Below are positions 1 through 7,100 of a stretch of 36,471 nt of DNA, one piece after another; positions within the stretch are counted from its first letter, which is position 1; every line of letters starts with the position of its first letter. The DNA is taken from assembly GCA_937897985.1 (NCBI GenBank), contig CALCBD010000047.1:1-36471 (forward strand). The letters run 5' to 3'. A program made the position numbers and the translations under genes. Source of the DNA: an uncultured Paludibacter sp. GTDB lineage: Bacteria > Bacteroidota > Bacteroidia > Bacteroidales > Paludibacteraceae. The notes under the pieces are model-generated. The model saw only the letters and a program-made list of their open reading frames with translations. It made no database searches and was not told the DNA's origin.

Positions 1-24
1 AGAAAACAACAAATGGAACCAAAA

Positions 25-233
25 AACCCCGAAGGGGTAACATGATTATAGATCAGATGCGGCATAATCACCACAACCCCGAAGGGGTGAAAGGATTATA
101 ACAGAAAACAACAAATGAAATCAAAAACCCCGACGGGGTGAAAAGATTATAACATCAAACAATAAAATAACCCCGAAGGGGTGAAAGGATTATAACAGAA
201 AACAACAAATGAAACCATCAAACCCCGAAGGGG
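25..233. repeat. Left REP-like palindrome array
   Basis: Five copies of an 11-bp palindrome (CCCCGAAGGGG, one copy with GAC) start at 27, 77, 128, 171 and 223, so the spacing is about 50 bp. Each is followed by GTGA or GTAA, then a GATTATAAC-like box and an A-rich spacer. The first 125 or so bases pair with the far side of the neighbouring transposase gene (about 1180-1308) as one imperfect inverted repeat. The spacing recalls a CRISPR, but the spacers are themselves similar to each other, so this is a REP/BIME-type array. The array may continue to the left of the window. Confidence 0.85.
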
Positions 234-293
234 TGACATAAATAAAACAATTTTATCTGACACATTATTTATTAACCATTAAATCGACGCATT

Positions 294-755
294 ATGCCTG
301 GCACATTTTCACAAATTTACATTCAATACGTTTTTGCTGTAAAAGGCAGAGAAAACCTGCTTCAAAAACCCTGGAGGGATGAAGTATTTAAATACATATC
401 CGGAATTATAAAATCAAAAGATCAAAAACCGATTATTGTTAACGGTGTTTCAAATCATGTACATGTGCTTGTGGGCATGAAACCATCCATGACAATTTCG
501 GATTTGGTAAGGGATATCAAAAACAATTCGACCAATTTTATTAATGATCAGAAGTTTTTAAAAACAAAATTTTCATGGCAGGAGGGTTATGGGGCATTTT
601 CGTATGCGCATTCGCAGTTGGATAATGTATATCGTTATATTGCAAATCAGGAAGAGCATCATCGTAAGAAGACATTTCAAGAGGAATATATTGATTTTTT
701 ACGTAAGTTTGAGGTTAATTATGATGAAAAATATTTGTTTGATTGGTTGGAATAA
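294..755 (+). CDS. REP-associated (IS200-like) tyrosine transposase
   Basis: A 153-residue single-domain Y1 transposase of the HUH superfamily. The sequence shows the HUH pair H55-V-H57 in NHVHVLV, and a C-terminal helix NVYRYIANQEEHH whose Y115 (less likely Y113) would be the nucleophile and Q119 a metal helper. Length and motifs fit the IS200/IS605 TnpA fold and the TnpA_REP (RAYT) branch, which nicks single-stranded DNA at hairpins. The gene has no TnpB partner. It lies in the middle of palindrome arrays that point in opposite directions on its two sides, as expected for a RAYT and its REP substrates. All recognisable motifs are intact, so it may be active. The ATG at 294 is the only sensible start; no clear ribosome binding site is seen. 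Membership in the superfamily is secure; the RAYT label rests on context. Confidence 0.9.
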   Translation: MPGTFSQIYIQYVFAVKGRENLLQKPWRDEVFKYISGIIKSKDQKPIIVNGVSNHVHVLVGMKPSMTISDLVRDIKNNSTNFINDQKFLKTKFSWQEGYGAFSYAHSQLDNVYRYIANQEEHHRKKTFQEEYIDFLRKFEVNYDEKYLFDWLE

Positions 756-775
756 TGGCGTAAATTGAAAAATTT

Positions 776-1360
776 CACCCCTTCGGGGTTTGGTTTGGCG
801 ATATTTATTATCATATTTATAATCATTGCACCCCTTCGGGGTTAAATGGTAAATTGCAACATAATTTTATAATCATATCACCCCCTTCGGGGTTTGGTTT
901 GGCGATATTTATTATCATATTTATAATCATTGCACCCCTTCGGGGTTAAATGGTAAATTGCAACATAATTTTATAATCATATCACCCCCTTCGGGGTTTG
1001 GTTTGGCGATATTTATTATCATATTTATAATCATTGCACCCCTTCGGGGTTAAATGGTAAATTGCAACATAATTTTATAATCATATCACCCCCTTCGGGG
1101 TTTGGTTTGGCGATATTTATTATCATATTTATAATCATTGCACCCCTTCGGGGTTAAATGGTAAATTGCAACATAATTTTATAATCATGTCACCCCTACG
1201 GGGTTTTGGATTTTGATTGTTATTTTTCTGTTATAATAATTTCACCCCTTCGGGGTTGTGGTGATTATGCCGCATCTTGATCTATAATCATGTTACCCCT
1301 TCGGGGTTTGGTTTGTAATTGTTTCTTTAATTTTATAATCATATCACCCCGACGGTTAAT
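776..1360. repeat. Right REP-like array with 104-bp tandem repeat
   Basis: The same palindrome as on the left, in the opposite orientation (CCCCTTCGGGG, preceded by TATAATCAT boxes). Between 781 and about 1196 a 104-bp unit is repeated four times with essentially no differences (unit starts 781, 885, 989, 1093). Each unit contains two palindromes, one ending GGGGTTTGG and one ending GGGGTTAAA. From about 1180 to 1308 the sequence is the inverted copy of the left arm (25-150). A last degenerate half-palindrome sits near 1345, just before the phosphatase gene. Confidence 0.9.
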
Positions 1361-1370
1361 ACATTTTCCT

Positions 1371-1895
1371 ATGAAAATTATACCATTTGAGCGTTCGTAC
1401 TGGGTTATTCCGGGTCGGTTATTGGCAGGTGAGATTGCTGCTGCCATGAACAGGGAAAATACCCTTATTAAACTTGAATCTTTGGCTGAATGTGGCATAA
1501 AAACCATTATCAACCTGATGGGAGCCGATGAAACAGATCATTTTGACAATCTATTCTATGATTATTCTCAGCACGTAGGGGATTATGGAATGGAAATGAA
1601 AAGAATGCCTGTCAGGGATTTGTCGGTCCCAACTGAGAAACAAATGACAGAAATACTGAACATGATTGATGCCTGTCATGCTGAAAACAAACCGGTTTAT
1701 GTGCATTGTTGGGGTGGAATTGGCCGTACAGGTACTGTGGTGGGTTGCTATTTGATTCGTCATGGTTATGCCCTCCCCGAAAATGTTTTGCCAATGATTG
1801 AATACCTTATGCGGACTGTCAACACAAACGGAAGAACGTCGCCGGAAACAATAGAGCAAATTGAGTTTGTACAAAACCGGAAATTAAAACAATAA
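1371..1895 (+). CDS. Protein-tyrosine/dual-specificity phosphatase family protein
   Basis: A 174-residue cysteine-dependent phosphatase. The P-loop HCWGGIGRTG (H112, C113, R119) is the CX5R signature, and D83 in PVRDLSVP is the likely general acid. There is no signal peptide, so it should be cytosolic. I chose the ATG at 1371. The frame is open upstream to 1290, but those extra 27 codons lie in the REP array and do not resemble the fold. The stop is only seven bases before the ATG of the ADP-ribosylglycohydrolase gene, so the two are probably co-transcribed. The substrate is unknown: phosphoprotein, phosphoinositide, nucleotide or ADP-ribose phosphate are all possible. Family assignment is secure; the pairing suggests a role in ADP-ribose or phospho-ADP-ribose turnover, which is inference. 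Confidence 0.88.
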   Translation: MKIIPFERSYWVIPGRLLAGEIAAAMNRENTLIKLESLAECGIKTIINLMGADETDHFDNLFYDYSQHVGDYGMEMKRMPVRDLSVPTEKQMTEILNMIDACHAENKPVYVHCWGGIGRTGTVVGCYLIRHGYALPENVLPMIEYLMRTVNTNGRTSPETIEQIEFVQNRKLKQ

Positions 1896-1902
1896 TTTGA
1901 TT

Positions 1903-2865
1903 ATGAGAAATATAGCCAAAGATATTTTATTGGGTGTCGCCGTAGGTGATGCACTTGGTGTGCCTGTGGAGTTTGAGAGCAGAAGTTATCTTGTTCAAAA
2001 TCCGGTTACAGATATGCAGGGATACGGTACGTATAATCAACCACCCGGTACCTGGTCCGACGACAGTTCGCTGACTTTTTGTACAGCCGAAAGTCTGCTT
2101 GGCGGTTACAATCTGGCAGATATTGCTGAGCGGTTTTGTCGCTGGCGCGAAAATGCCTATTGGACGTCACACAATGAAGTCTTTGATATTGGCATTACTA
2201 CAAGAAATTCGTTGATTAAAATTCGAAAAATCCTGAATGAAAATCAACCTGAGAATTTAAAACAACTTGCATGTAACATTGACCCCACACAAAACGGTAA
2301 CGGCTCTCTCATGCGTATTCTGCCTTTACTTTTATATGTCAAAGGAATGGAAATCGAAAAGCAGTTTGAAATTATTCGGGAAGTTTCCGCACTCACACAT
2401 CCACATATCAGGGCAGCTTACGCTTGTCTGATTTATATACGCTTTGCCGAAAATCTGTTGACTGAAACTGAAAAATGGTCGGCATACAATAAAACACAAC
2501 ATGACATTTACAACTTTTTTATTTCTTCAAATGCTGACAAAACAGAAGTAGCACATTTCAATCGTGTCATCAAACCGGATTTAAGCACCTTAAAGCAAAG
2601 TGATATTCAATCCGGTGGCTATGTTATTCATTCGTTAGAGGCGGCGTTTTGGTGTTTTCTTACCACCGGAAATTATTCTGAATGTGTTTTGAAAGCGGTG
2701 AATCTTGGTGATGATACTGATACTACAGCTGCAATTACTGGTGGTTTGGCAGGTTTATTTTACGGTTATGAAAATATACCTTCGAATTGGATCAATCTGC
2801 TTGCCAGAAAAAATGAGATTTATGAACTTTCAGAAAAACTTGCGGACTACTTTGAATTACATTAA
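1903..2865 (+). CDS. ADP-ribosylglycohydrolase family protein (DraG/ARH-like)
   Basis: A 320-residue all-helical ADP-ribosylglycohydrolase. Visible metal-site motifs are GDALG (15-19), TWSDD (50-54), NGSLMR (133-138) and GDDTDTTAAI (269-278), which together supply the two Mg/Mn ions of the family. Family members remove ADP-ribose from arginine, serine or other acceptors, or open O-acetyl-ADP-ribose. A TTG two codons upstream (1897) is open, but the ATG at 1903 gives the normal N-terminus. It follows the phosphatase gene by seven bases and precedes a small HExxH protein gene by 18, so the three probably form one operon. All catalytic residues seem present. The protein is cytosolic, without signal peptide or membrane span. 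The natural substrate cannot be read from the sequence. Confidence 0.92.
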   Translation: MRNIAKDILLGVAVGDALGVPVEFESRSYLVQNPVTDMQGYGTYNQPPGTWSDDSSLTFCTAESLLGGYNLADIAERFCRWRENAYWTSHNEVFDIGITTRNSLIKIRKILNENQPENLKQLACNIDPTQNGNGSLMRILPLLLYVKGMEIEKQFEIIREVSALTHPHIRAAYACLIYIRFAENLLTETEKWSAYNKTQHDIYNFFISSNADKTEVAHFNRVIKPDLSTLKQSDIQSGGYVIHSLEAAFWCFLTTGNYSECVLKAVNLGDDTDTTAAITGGLAGLFYGYENIPSNWINLLARKNEIYELSEKLADYFELH

Positions 2866-2883
2866 ATCTTTTATCTGTAAAAA

Positions 2884-3207
2884 ATGATACTGATAATTCC
2901 TGAAATCAATCATTTTGGAATAAATGGCATAACATTATTTCCATTTATTATACTCAGAGATAAAAAACTTAAAACGGATAAACAAATTATGAATCACGAA
3001 AGAATTCATATTCGTCAGCAAATTGAAATGCTGATAATACCGTTTTATGTTATTTACATATCTGAATATGTCATCGGACTATTAAAATTCAGAAATAAGG
3101 CTAATGCCTACCTGAATATTTCATTTGAGAAAGAAGCCTATGCTAACGATAAAGATCTAAACTATTTGAAAAGCAGAAAACTATGGGCATGGATAACATT
3201 TCTTTAA
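2884..3207 (+). CDS. Small HExxH zincin-like hypothetical protein
   Basis: A 107-residue protein I do not recognise by name. It contains HERIH (H38, E39, H42), a match to the HExxH zinc-protease signature, and an acidic helix FEKEAYAN about 40 residues later (E82/E84) that could supply the third zinc ligand as in gluzincins. Between them is a hydrophobic stretch, about 49-66 (MLIIPFYVIYISEYVIGL), that could be a membrane span or a buried helix. The length is well below that of true peptidases, so it may be a minimal zincin or a non-catalytic relative. It lies 18 bases after the ADP-ribosylglycohydrolase stop, in the same direction. The coding frame is well supported; a peptidase activity is only inferred. 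Confidence 0.6.
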   Translation: MILIIPEINHFGINGITLFPFIILRDKKLKTDKQIMNHERIHIRQQIEMLIIPFYVIYISEYVIGLLKFRNKANAYLNISFEKEAYANDKDLNYLKSRKLWAWITFL

Positions 3208-3441
3208 GAATAGAATATCTTTACCTGAACCACACACATTCGCCTTAGTTTAAATGATGTTACTTTAAGTCAGATGTATTATTATCTGTGCGATTTGATC
3301 TTATCGGTAGTTACTATAATAGCCGATATGCCCGCAATTTAAAACGGCGCAGTTCATTATTTGACTATTTTGTTTTATTTCCGGCAATGGTAACCATTAT
3401 TCAAACAGCCGGTTTTTCCGAAGCGTTTAGCTAAAATAAAA
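3208..3441. other. Intergenic region, possible gene remnant
   Basis: No intact gene. A frame open from 3258 to the TAA at 3434 on the + strand (58 codons, no ATG near its beginning) reads like protein, ending in a hydrophobic piece with FDYFVLFPAMVTIIQTAG. It may be the decayed 3' end of a membrane protein, but I cannot name it and it could be chance. Confidence 0.25.
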
Positions 3442-3475
3442 AAACTTCGTTATCCTGCATTGGGTAACGAAGTTT
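3442..3475 (-). terminator. Intrinsic terminator after tRNA-Met
   Basis: An 11-bp perfect stem (AAACTTCGTTA at 3442-3452 with TAACGAAGTTT at 3465-3475) and a 12-base loop, flanked by T-rich tracts on both strands. It lies just past the 3' end of the leftward tRNA and could also stop rightward transcripts from the phosphatase operon. Confidence 0.75.
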
Positions 3476-3482
3476 ATTTTTG

Positions 3483-3556
3483 TAGCGGGAACGAGAGTTG
3501 AACTCGTGACCTCCGGGTTATGAATCCGACGCTCTAACCATCTGAGCTATCCCGCC
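3483..3556 (-). tRNA. tRNA-Met (CAT)
   Basis: A 74-base cloverleaf on the minus strand. The acceptor stem GGCGGGA pairs with TCCCGCT (one G-T pair at the end), the D-arm is AGCTCAGATGGTTAGAGC, and the T-arm has the usual GTTCAAC loop. The anticodon CAT lies at 3520-3522 (complement). It has no initiator-type acceptor mismatch of the fMet kind, so elongator Met is most likely; a lysidine-modified Ile2 tRNA also has a CAT gene anticodon and is the alternative. CCA is not encoded. Confidence 0.92.
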
Positions 3557-3573
3557 ATTTTTCTAAAGCGGTG

Positions 3574-3604
3574 CAAAGATAGTAAATTTGAACATATCGA
3601 CAAA
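3574..3604 (-). promoter_or_regulatory. Bacteroidota-type promoter of tRNA-Met
   Basis: Minus strand: TTTG (3604-3601), 19 bases, TATCTTTG (3581-3574). This matches the Bacteroidota primary sigma consensus (TTTG, 19-21 bases, TAnnTTTG). The expected start is about ten bases before the tRNA. Confidence 0.75.
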
Positions 3605-3627
3605 CGTTTCAATCTAAAAAATAACCA

Positions 3628-3653
3628 ATTATTAATTATTAATTATTAATTAT
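3628..3653. repeat. Heptanucleotide tandem repeat (AATTATT)n
   Basis: About 3.6 copies of AATTATT sit between the tRNA promoter and the stop codon of the peptidase gene. A similar heptamer array (AATTCAT) lies at 17022-17053. Confidence 0.6.
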
Positions 3654-3656
3654 GAA

Positions 3657-5774
3657 TCAGAATGTTGGTTTCATTCCCAGATTCCACATTACAAACGACC
3701 ACATATCTGTTTGTGCATCAATTACTTTTGATGTTGGTTTGCCCGCTCCGTGTCCGGCTTTTGAATCGATTCTGATCAATGTTGGTTTTGATGTTTTATT
3801 CGCAGCCTGTAATGTGGCCGCAAATTTAAACGAATGTGCGGGTACTACACGGTCGTCATGATCTCCCGTCATCACCAGGGTTGCCGGATATTTTACGCCT
3901 GCCTTTATATTATGCAATGGAGAATATCCTTTGAGGTATTCAAACATTTCCCTGCTTTCCTCACTGTTTCCGTAATCACTCGTCCACGACCATCCAATGG
4001 TAAATTTGTGATAACGTAACATGTCCAGTACACCAACCTCAGGTATGGCAACGGCAAATAAATCAGGTCGTTGAGTCATACATGCACCAACTAATAACCC
4101 TCCGTTTGAACCGCCATCGATAGCTAATTTTTTAGAGGAAGTATAACCATGTTGAATGAGATATTCAGCTGCAGCAATGAAATCGTCGAAAACATTTTGT
4201 TTCTTCATTTTTGTACCTGCCAAATGCCATTCTTCACCATATTCGCCTCCGCCACGAATGTTTGCAACTGCATAAATTCCACCGTTTTCGAGAAACGGCA
4301 GTCGTGCTACACTAAAGGTAGGGTTCAGACTTATATTGAAACCTCCGTAACCATACAACATTAATGGATTTTTACCATCTTTTTTCATTCCTTTTTTGTA
4401 AATGATACTCATTGGTACCCTGGTTCCGTCTTTGCTGGTGTAAAAAATCTGTTCGGAAATGAAATCGTCTGAGTTAAAGGCTACATCAGATTTCCGGAAT
4501 ATTTCTGTTTGATTTATTTGTGTGTTGAACCTGAATATTGTCGGAGGATAGGTGTACGAAGTGAAAACAAAAAATGCTTCCTCATCATTATTTTCGCCAC
4601 TGATTGCTCCGACCGAACCCGGTGCAGGTAATTTTACTTCATATAATTTTTTCCCTGACAAATCGTAACCGTAAAGGTGATTTGAAGCATCTTTCATATA
4701 GTTGGCTATGATTTTATTGCCTGCGATAGTTACTTTTTCGAGTACATTTTCACTTTCCGGAAGTATTTCCTTCCAGTTTTCGGTTGACTGATTCTGTAAA
4801 TCAACTTCCATCAGGCGGCCTTTTGGGGCTTTAAGGTTGGTAAGCAGGTACAGTTTGCCATTCAGGTGATCTATTACTGTATAATCGTTTTCAAAACCTT
4901 TGGCAAGTTCGGTAAATGCAGCATTCTGTTTAGTCAGATCTTTAATAATCAGACCATTACCGGTTGTTGTTTCTGTCACACTGATAATCAGTATTTTTTC
5001 ATCGTCGGTTACCTGTGCATAACATTCTCTCAGGGCATGCTGCTTGTCCTCATATACTAATTCATCCGAGCTTTGTGACTGACCTACAGTATGATAATAG
5101 ACTTTTTCAAACTCATTTTTTGTTGAATACTCTTTTCCGGCTTCCGGAGCATCGAAAGCACTGTAATAAAACCCGTTTCCGCGCCATGCTATTTGAGATG
5201 ATTTTGACCATTTGATATGGTCAGTCAGCAGTTTTCGGGTCTGCATATCGAGTACAAAAATTTCGTTCCAGTCCGAACCACTTCTTGCAATGGCATAACC
5301 GAGGTATCTTCCGTCTTTTGAAAATGCCAGGCTCGAAAGTGCTACAGTTCCGTCGGACGAAAAAGTATTGGGGTCGAGGAGTACCTGAGGTTCACCGGTT
5401 AAGCCGGTTTGCTCATAGAATACGCTTTGATTCTGCAGACCACTGTTTTTGAAATAATAGTATTTACCGTTTTTTCTGAACGGAGCGCCGTATTTCGGAT
5501 AGTTCATCAATTTAGTCAGGCGGTTTTTAAGAGCAGTCCGAAACGGAATTTGCGATAAATAATCGTTGGTAAGTTTATTCTGAACTTTAACCCATTGAGC
5601 AGTTGCTTTTGATGTGTCGTTTTCGAGCCATCTGTAAGGTTCGTTCACTTTAACGCCGAAATAATTGTCTGCTACATTTTCTTTGACTGTTACTGGATAA
5701 CTGATTTTTTTTCCAAACATGGAAGTGCCTGTTATAAATAATAATGAAACTGAAAGAATTAAATATCGATTCAT
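3657..5774 (-). CDS. Prolyl oligopeptidase (S9A) family serine peptidase
   Basis: A 705-residue S9A peptidase, the usual full length. Order: signal peptide (about 1-21, hydrophobic ISVSLLFITG-type core), an N-terminal helical cap, a seven-bladed propeller (about 70-420) and the C-terminal alpha/beta-hydrolase domain. The catalytic triad is visible: S556 in GGSNGG, aspartate in GDHDDRV (about D640) and H675 in KAGHG. It cleaves short peptides after proline; with the signal sequence it should act in the periplasm. It is the last gene of a leftward operon with an M20 amidohydrolase and a beta-lactamase-like hydrolase (gaps of 19 and 29 bases), which suggests joint breakdown of peptides or N-acyl amino acids. 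The ATG at 5774 gives a clean signal peptide. Confidence 0.94.
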   Translation of the reverse strand: MNRYLILSVSLLFITGTSMFGKKISYPVTVKENVADNYFGVKVNEPYRWLENDTSKATAQWVKVQNKLTNDYLSQIPFRTALKNRLTKLMNYPKYGAPFRKNGKYYYFKNSGLQNQSVFYEQTGLTGEPQVLLDPNTFSSDGTVALSSLAFSKDGRYLGYAIARSGSDWNEIFVLDMQTRKLLTDHIKWSKSSQIAWRGNGFYYSAFDAPEAGKEYSTKNEFEKVYYHTVGQSQSSDELVYEDKQHALRECYAQVTDDEKILIISVTETTTGNGLIIKDLTKQNAAFTELAKGFENDYTVIDHLNGKLYLLTNLKAPKGRLMEVDLQNQSTENWKEILPESENVLEKVTIAGNKIIANYMKDASNHLYGYDLSGKKLYEVKLPAPGSVGAISGENNDEEAFFVFTSYTYPPTIFRFNTQINQTEIFRKSDVAFNSDDFISEQIFYTSKDGTRVPMSIIYKKGMKKDGKNPLMLYGYGGFNISLNPTFSVARLPFLENGGIYAVANIRGGGEYGEEWHLAGTKMKKQNVFDDFIAAAEYLIQHGYTSSKKLAIDGGSNGGLLVGACMTQRPDLFAVAIPEVGVLDMLRYHKFTIGWSWTSDYGNSEESREMFEYLKGYSPLHNIKAGVKYPATLVMTGDHDDRVVPAHSFKFAATLQAANKTSKPTLIRIDSKAGHGAGKPTSKVIDAQTDMWSFVMWNLGMKPTF

Positions 5775-5803
5775 AATTTTGTTTTTTTTCAGAATGGTAA
5801 GTG

Positions 5804-7081
5804 TTATTTTAATGCCTGATATACAAGGTTATGGAATAATACCTTGAAATCAGTTCCGGTATAATTGGGTTGAAGATTGATGTAAAACAGTAAAATCAGG
5901 TCTTCTTTCGGGTCAATCAGGTAATCGGTACCAAACATGCCGCCCCAGCGCAGCGAACCTTCAGACGCAACGGATAAATGGGAGTATTGTGCCCTGAAAT
6001 CGTCAAAAGCCAGACCGAAACCGATTTCGCCCCGTTTATCACCTACTGCGTTTTTACACATCATTTCCACTGTTTTTCTGCTTAAAATTTGTTTTCCATT
6101 GAAACTGCCTTTGTTCAGAATCATCTGGCAGAATTTTGCATAATCGCCGATGGGCCCGGTAAGACCGGCTCCTGTGCTGAAAAATGTACCGGCTCCCGAA
6201 TAGGGAAAAATCTGATAGATTCCGTTGGCATCACGGTTGGCTTCCAGCGGTTTATTCTGTAAATGTTTATAGAGTGTAACTATTCTGTCTCTTTTATTTT
6301 CTGGTACATAGAAGTGGGTGTCGTTCATTCCGAGCGGATCAAAAATTTTCTCTTTCATATAAACATCCACCGGCTTTCCCGATACCACTTCGATAAGGTA
6401 ACCCAATACATCGATGCTCATTCCATAACTGAATTTTTCACCCGGATCGAATTCCAGGGGACATTTTGCAAGTCGTTTTATAACATCACCCAGAGTTTCG
6501 TTGTCGAGTGTGTAAAGTGGTGAAACCGGAATTCCCATTTTATCATAGATTTTACGCGAATTTCCGGAACCGTATGAAATGCCCGATGTGTGTGTAAGTA
6601 GTTGACGGATAGTGATATCGCTTTTGGCCGGACGGGTGGTGAAACTGGAGTCCTTAGCGTCGAACGAAACAAGCACCTGAGGATTAGAGAATTCAGGAAT
6701 GTATTTTTTTACCGGTTCGTCCAAAAGTAATTTACCTTCCTCCATCAGTGTGAGAATGGAAACAGCTGTAATGGCCTTGGTTTGGGAAGCAATTCTGAAA
6801 ATATCATCGGTCCGGCACGGTATTTTATTTTCAACATTTCTGTAGCCGAAAGCTTTATTGTGGACAACTCTGCCATGATGAGCAACAAATGTAACAGCGT
6901 GAGGTATGACACCTTTATCTACCAGTTGCTGAAGAGCAGTGTCAAGGCGCGCTAACCTTTGTTCGTCGAAAGTAACGGGTGTTTTTTTACTGTAAATAAA
7001 GTGTTGTGCTTTTTCGTCTTTTGCAGCAAAAACGCTGAGCGAAAGCACCGAAATTAATAATAAAGTTGAAATTTTATTCAT
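5804..7081 (-). CDS. Beta-lactamase-related serine hydrolase (class C / esterase EstB type)
   Basis: A 425-residue serine hydrolase of the beta-lactamase superfamily. The SxxK motif is S99-Q-T-K102 in FRIASQTKAIT, followed later by the tyrosine motif SYGMS (Tyr near 220; the usual YxN asparagine is methionine here) and a GTDYLID segment near the C-terminus. A signal peptide is evident at 1-20 (LLLISVLSLSVFAA), so it acts in the periplasm or outside. Family members are D-aminopeptidases, esterases, penicillin-binding-like carboxypeptidases or, rarely, lactamases. The loss of the YxN asparagine argues against a typical class C beta-lactamase. It is the middle gene of the leftward hydrolase operon. 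The exact substrate is unknown. Confidence 0.9.
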   Translation of the reverse strand: MNKISTLLLISVLSLSVFAAKDEKAQHFIYSKKTPVTFDEQRLARLDTALQQLVDKGVIPHAVTFVAHHGRVVHNKAFGYRNVENKIPCRTDDIFRIASQTKAITAVSILTLMEEGKLLLDEPVKKYIPEFSNPQVLVSFDAKDSSFTTRPAKSDITIRQLLTHTSGISYGSGNSRKIYDKMGIPVSPLYTLDNETLGDVIKRLAKCPLEFDPGEKFSYGMSIDVLGYLIEVVSGKPVDVYMKEKIFDPLGMNDTHFYVPENKRDRIVTLYKHLQNKPLEANRDANGIYQIFPYSGAGTFFSTGAGLTGPIGDYAKFCQMILNKGSFNGKQILSRKTVEMMCKNAVGDKRGEIGFGLAFDDFRAQYSHLSVASEGSLRWGGMFGTDYLIDPKEDLILLFYINLQPNYTGTDFKVLFHNLVYQALK

Positions 7082-7100
7082 GTTATATAATCGTATTTAT

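Noticed and set aside
25..233. Regular ~50-bp spacing suggested a CRISPR array
   Set aside because: The repeated part is an 11-bp palindrome, spacers resemble each other, no cas genes are present, and the same unit occurs inverted on the far side of a REP transposase.
1265..1513. Minus-strand ORF over the end of the REP array and the phosphatase start
   Set aside because: It is antisense to a well-supported phosphatase gene and includes repeat DNA; no family match.
3652..3861. Plus-strand ORF beginning in the heptamer repeat
   Set aside because: It is antisense to the C-terminal catalytic part of the prolyl oligopeptidase gene.
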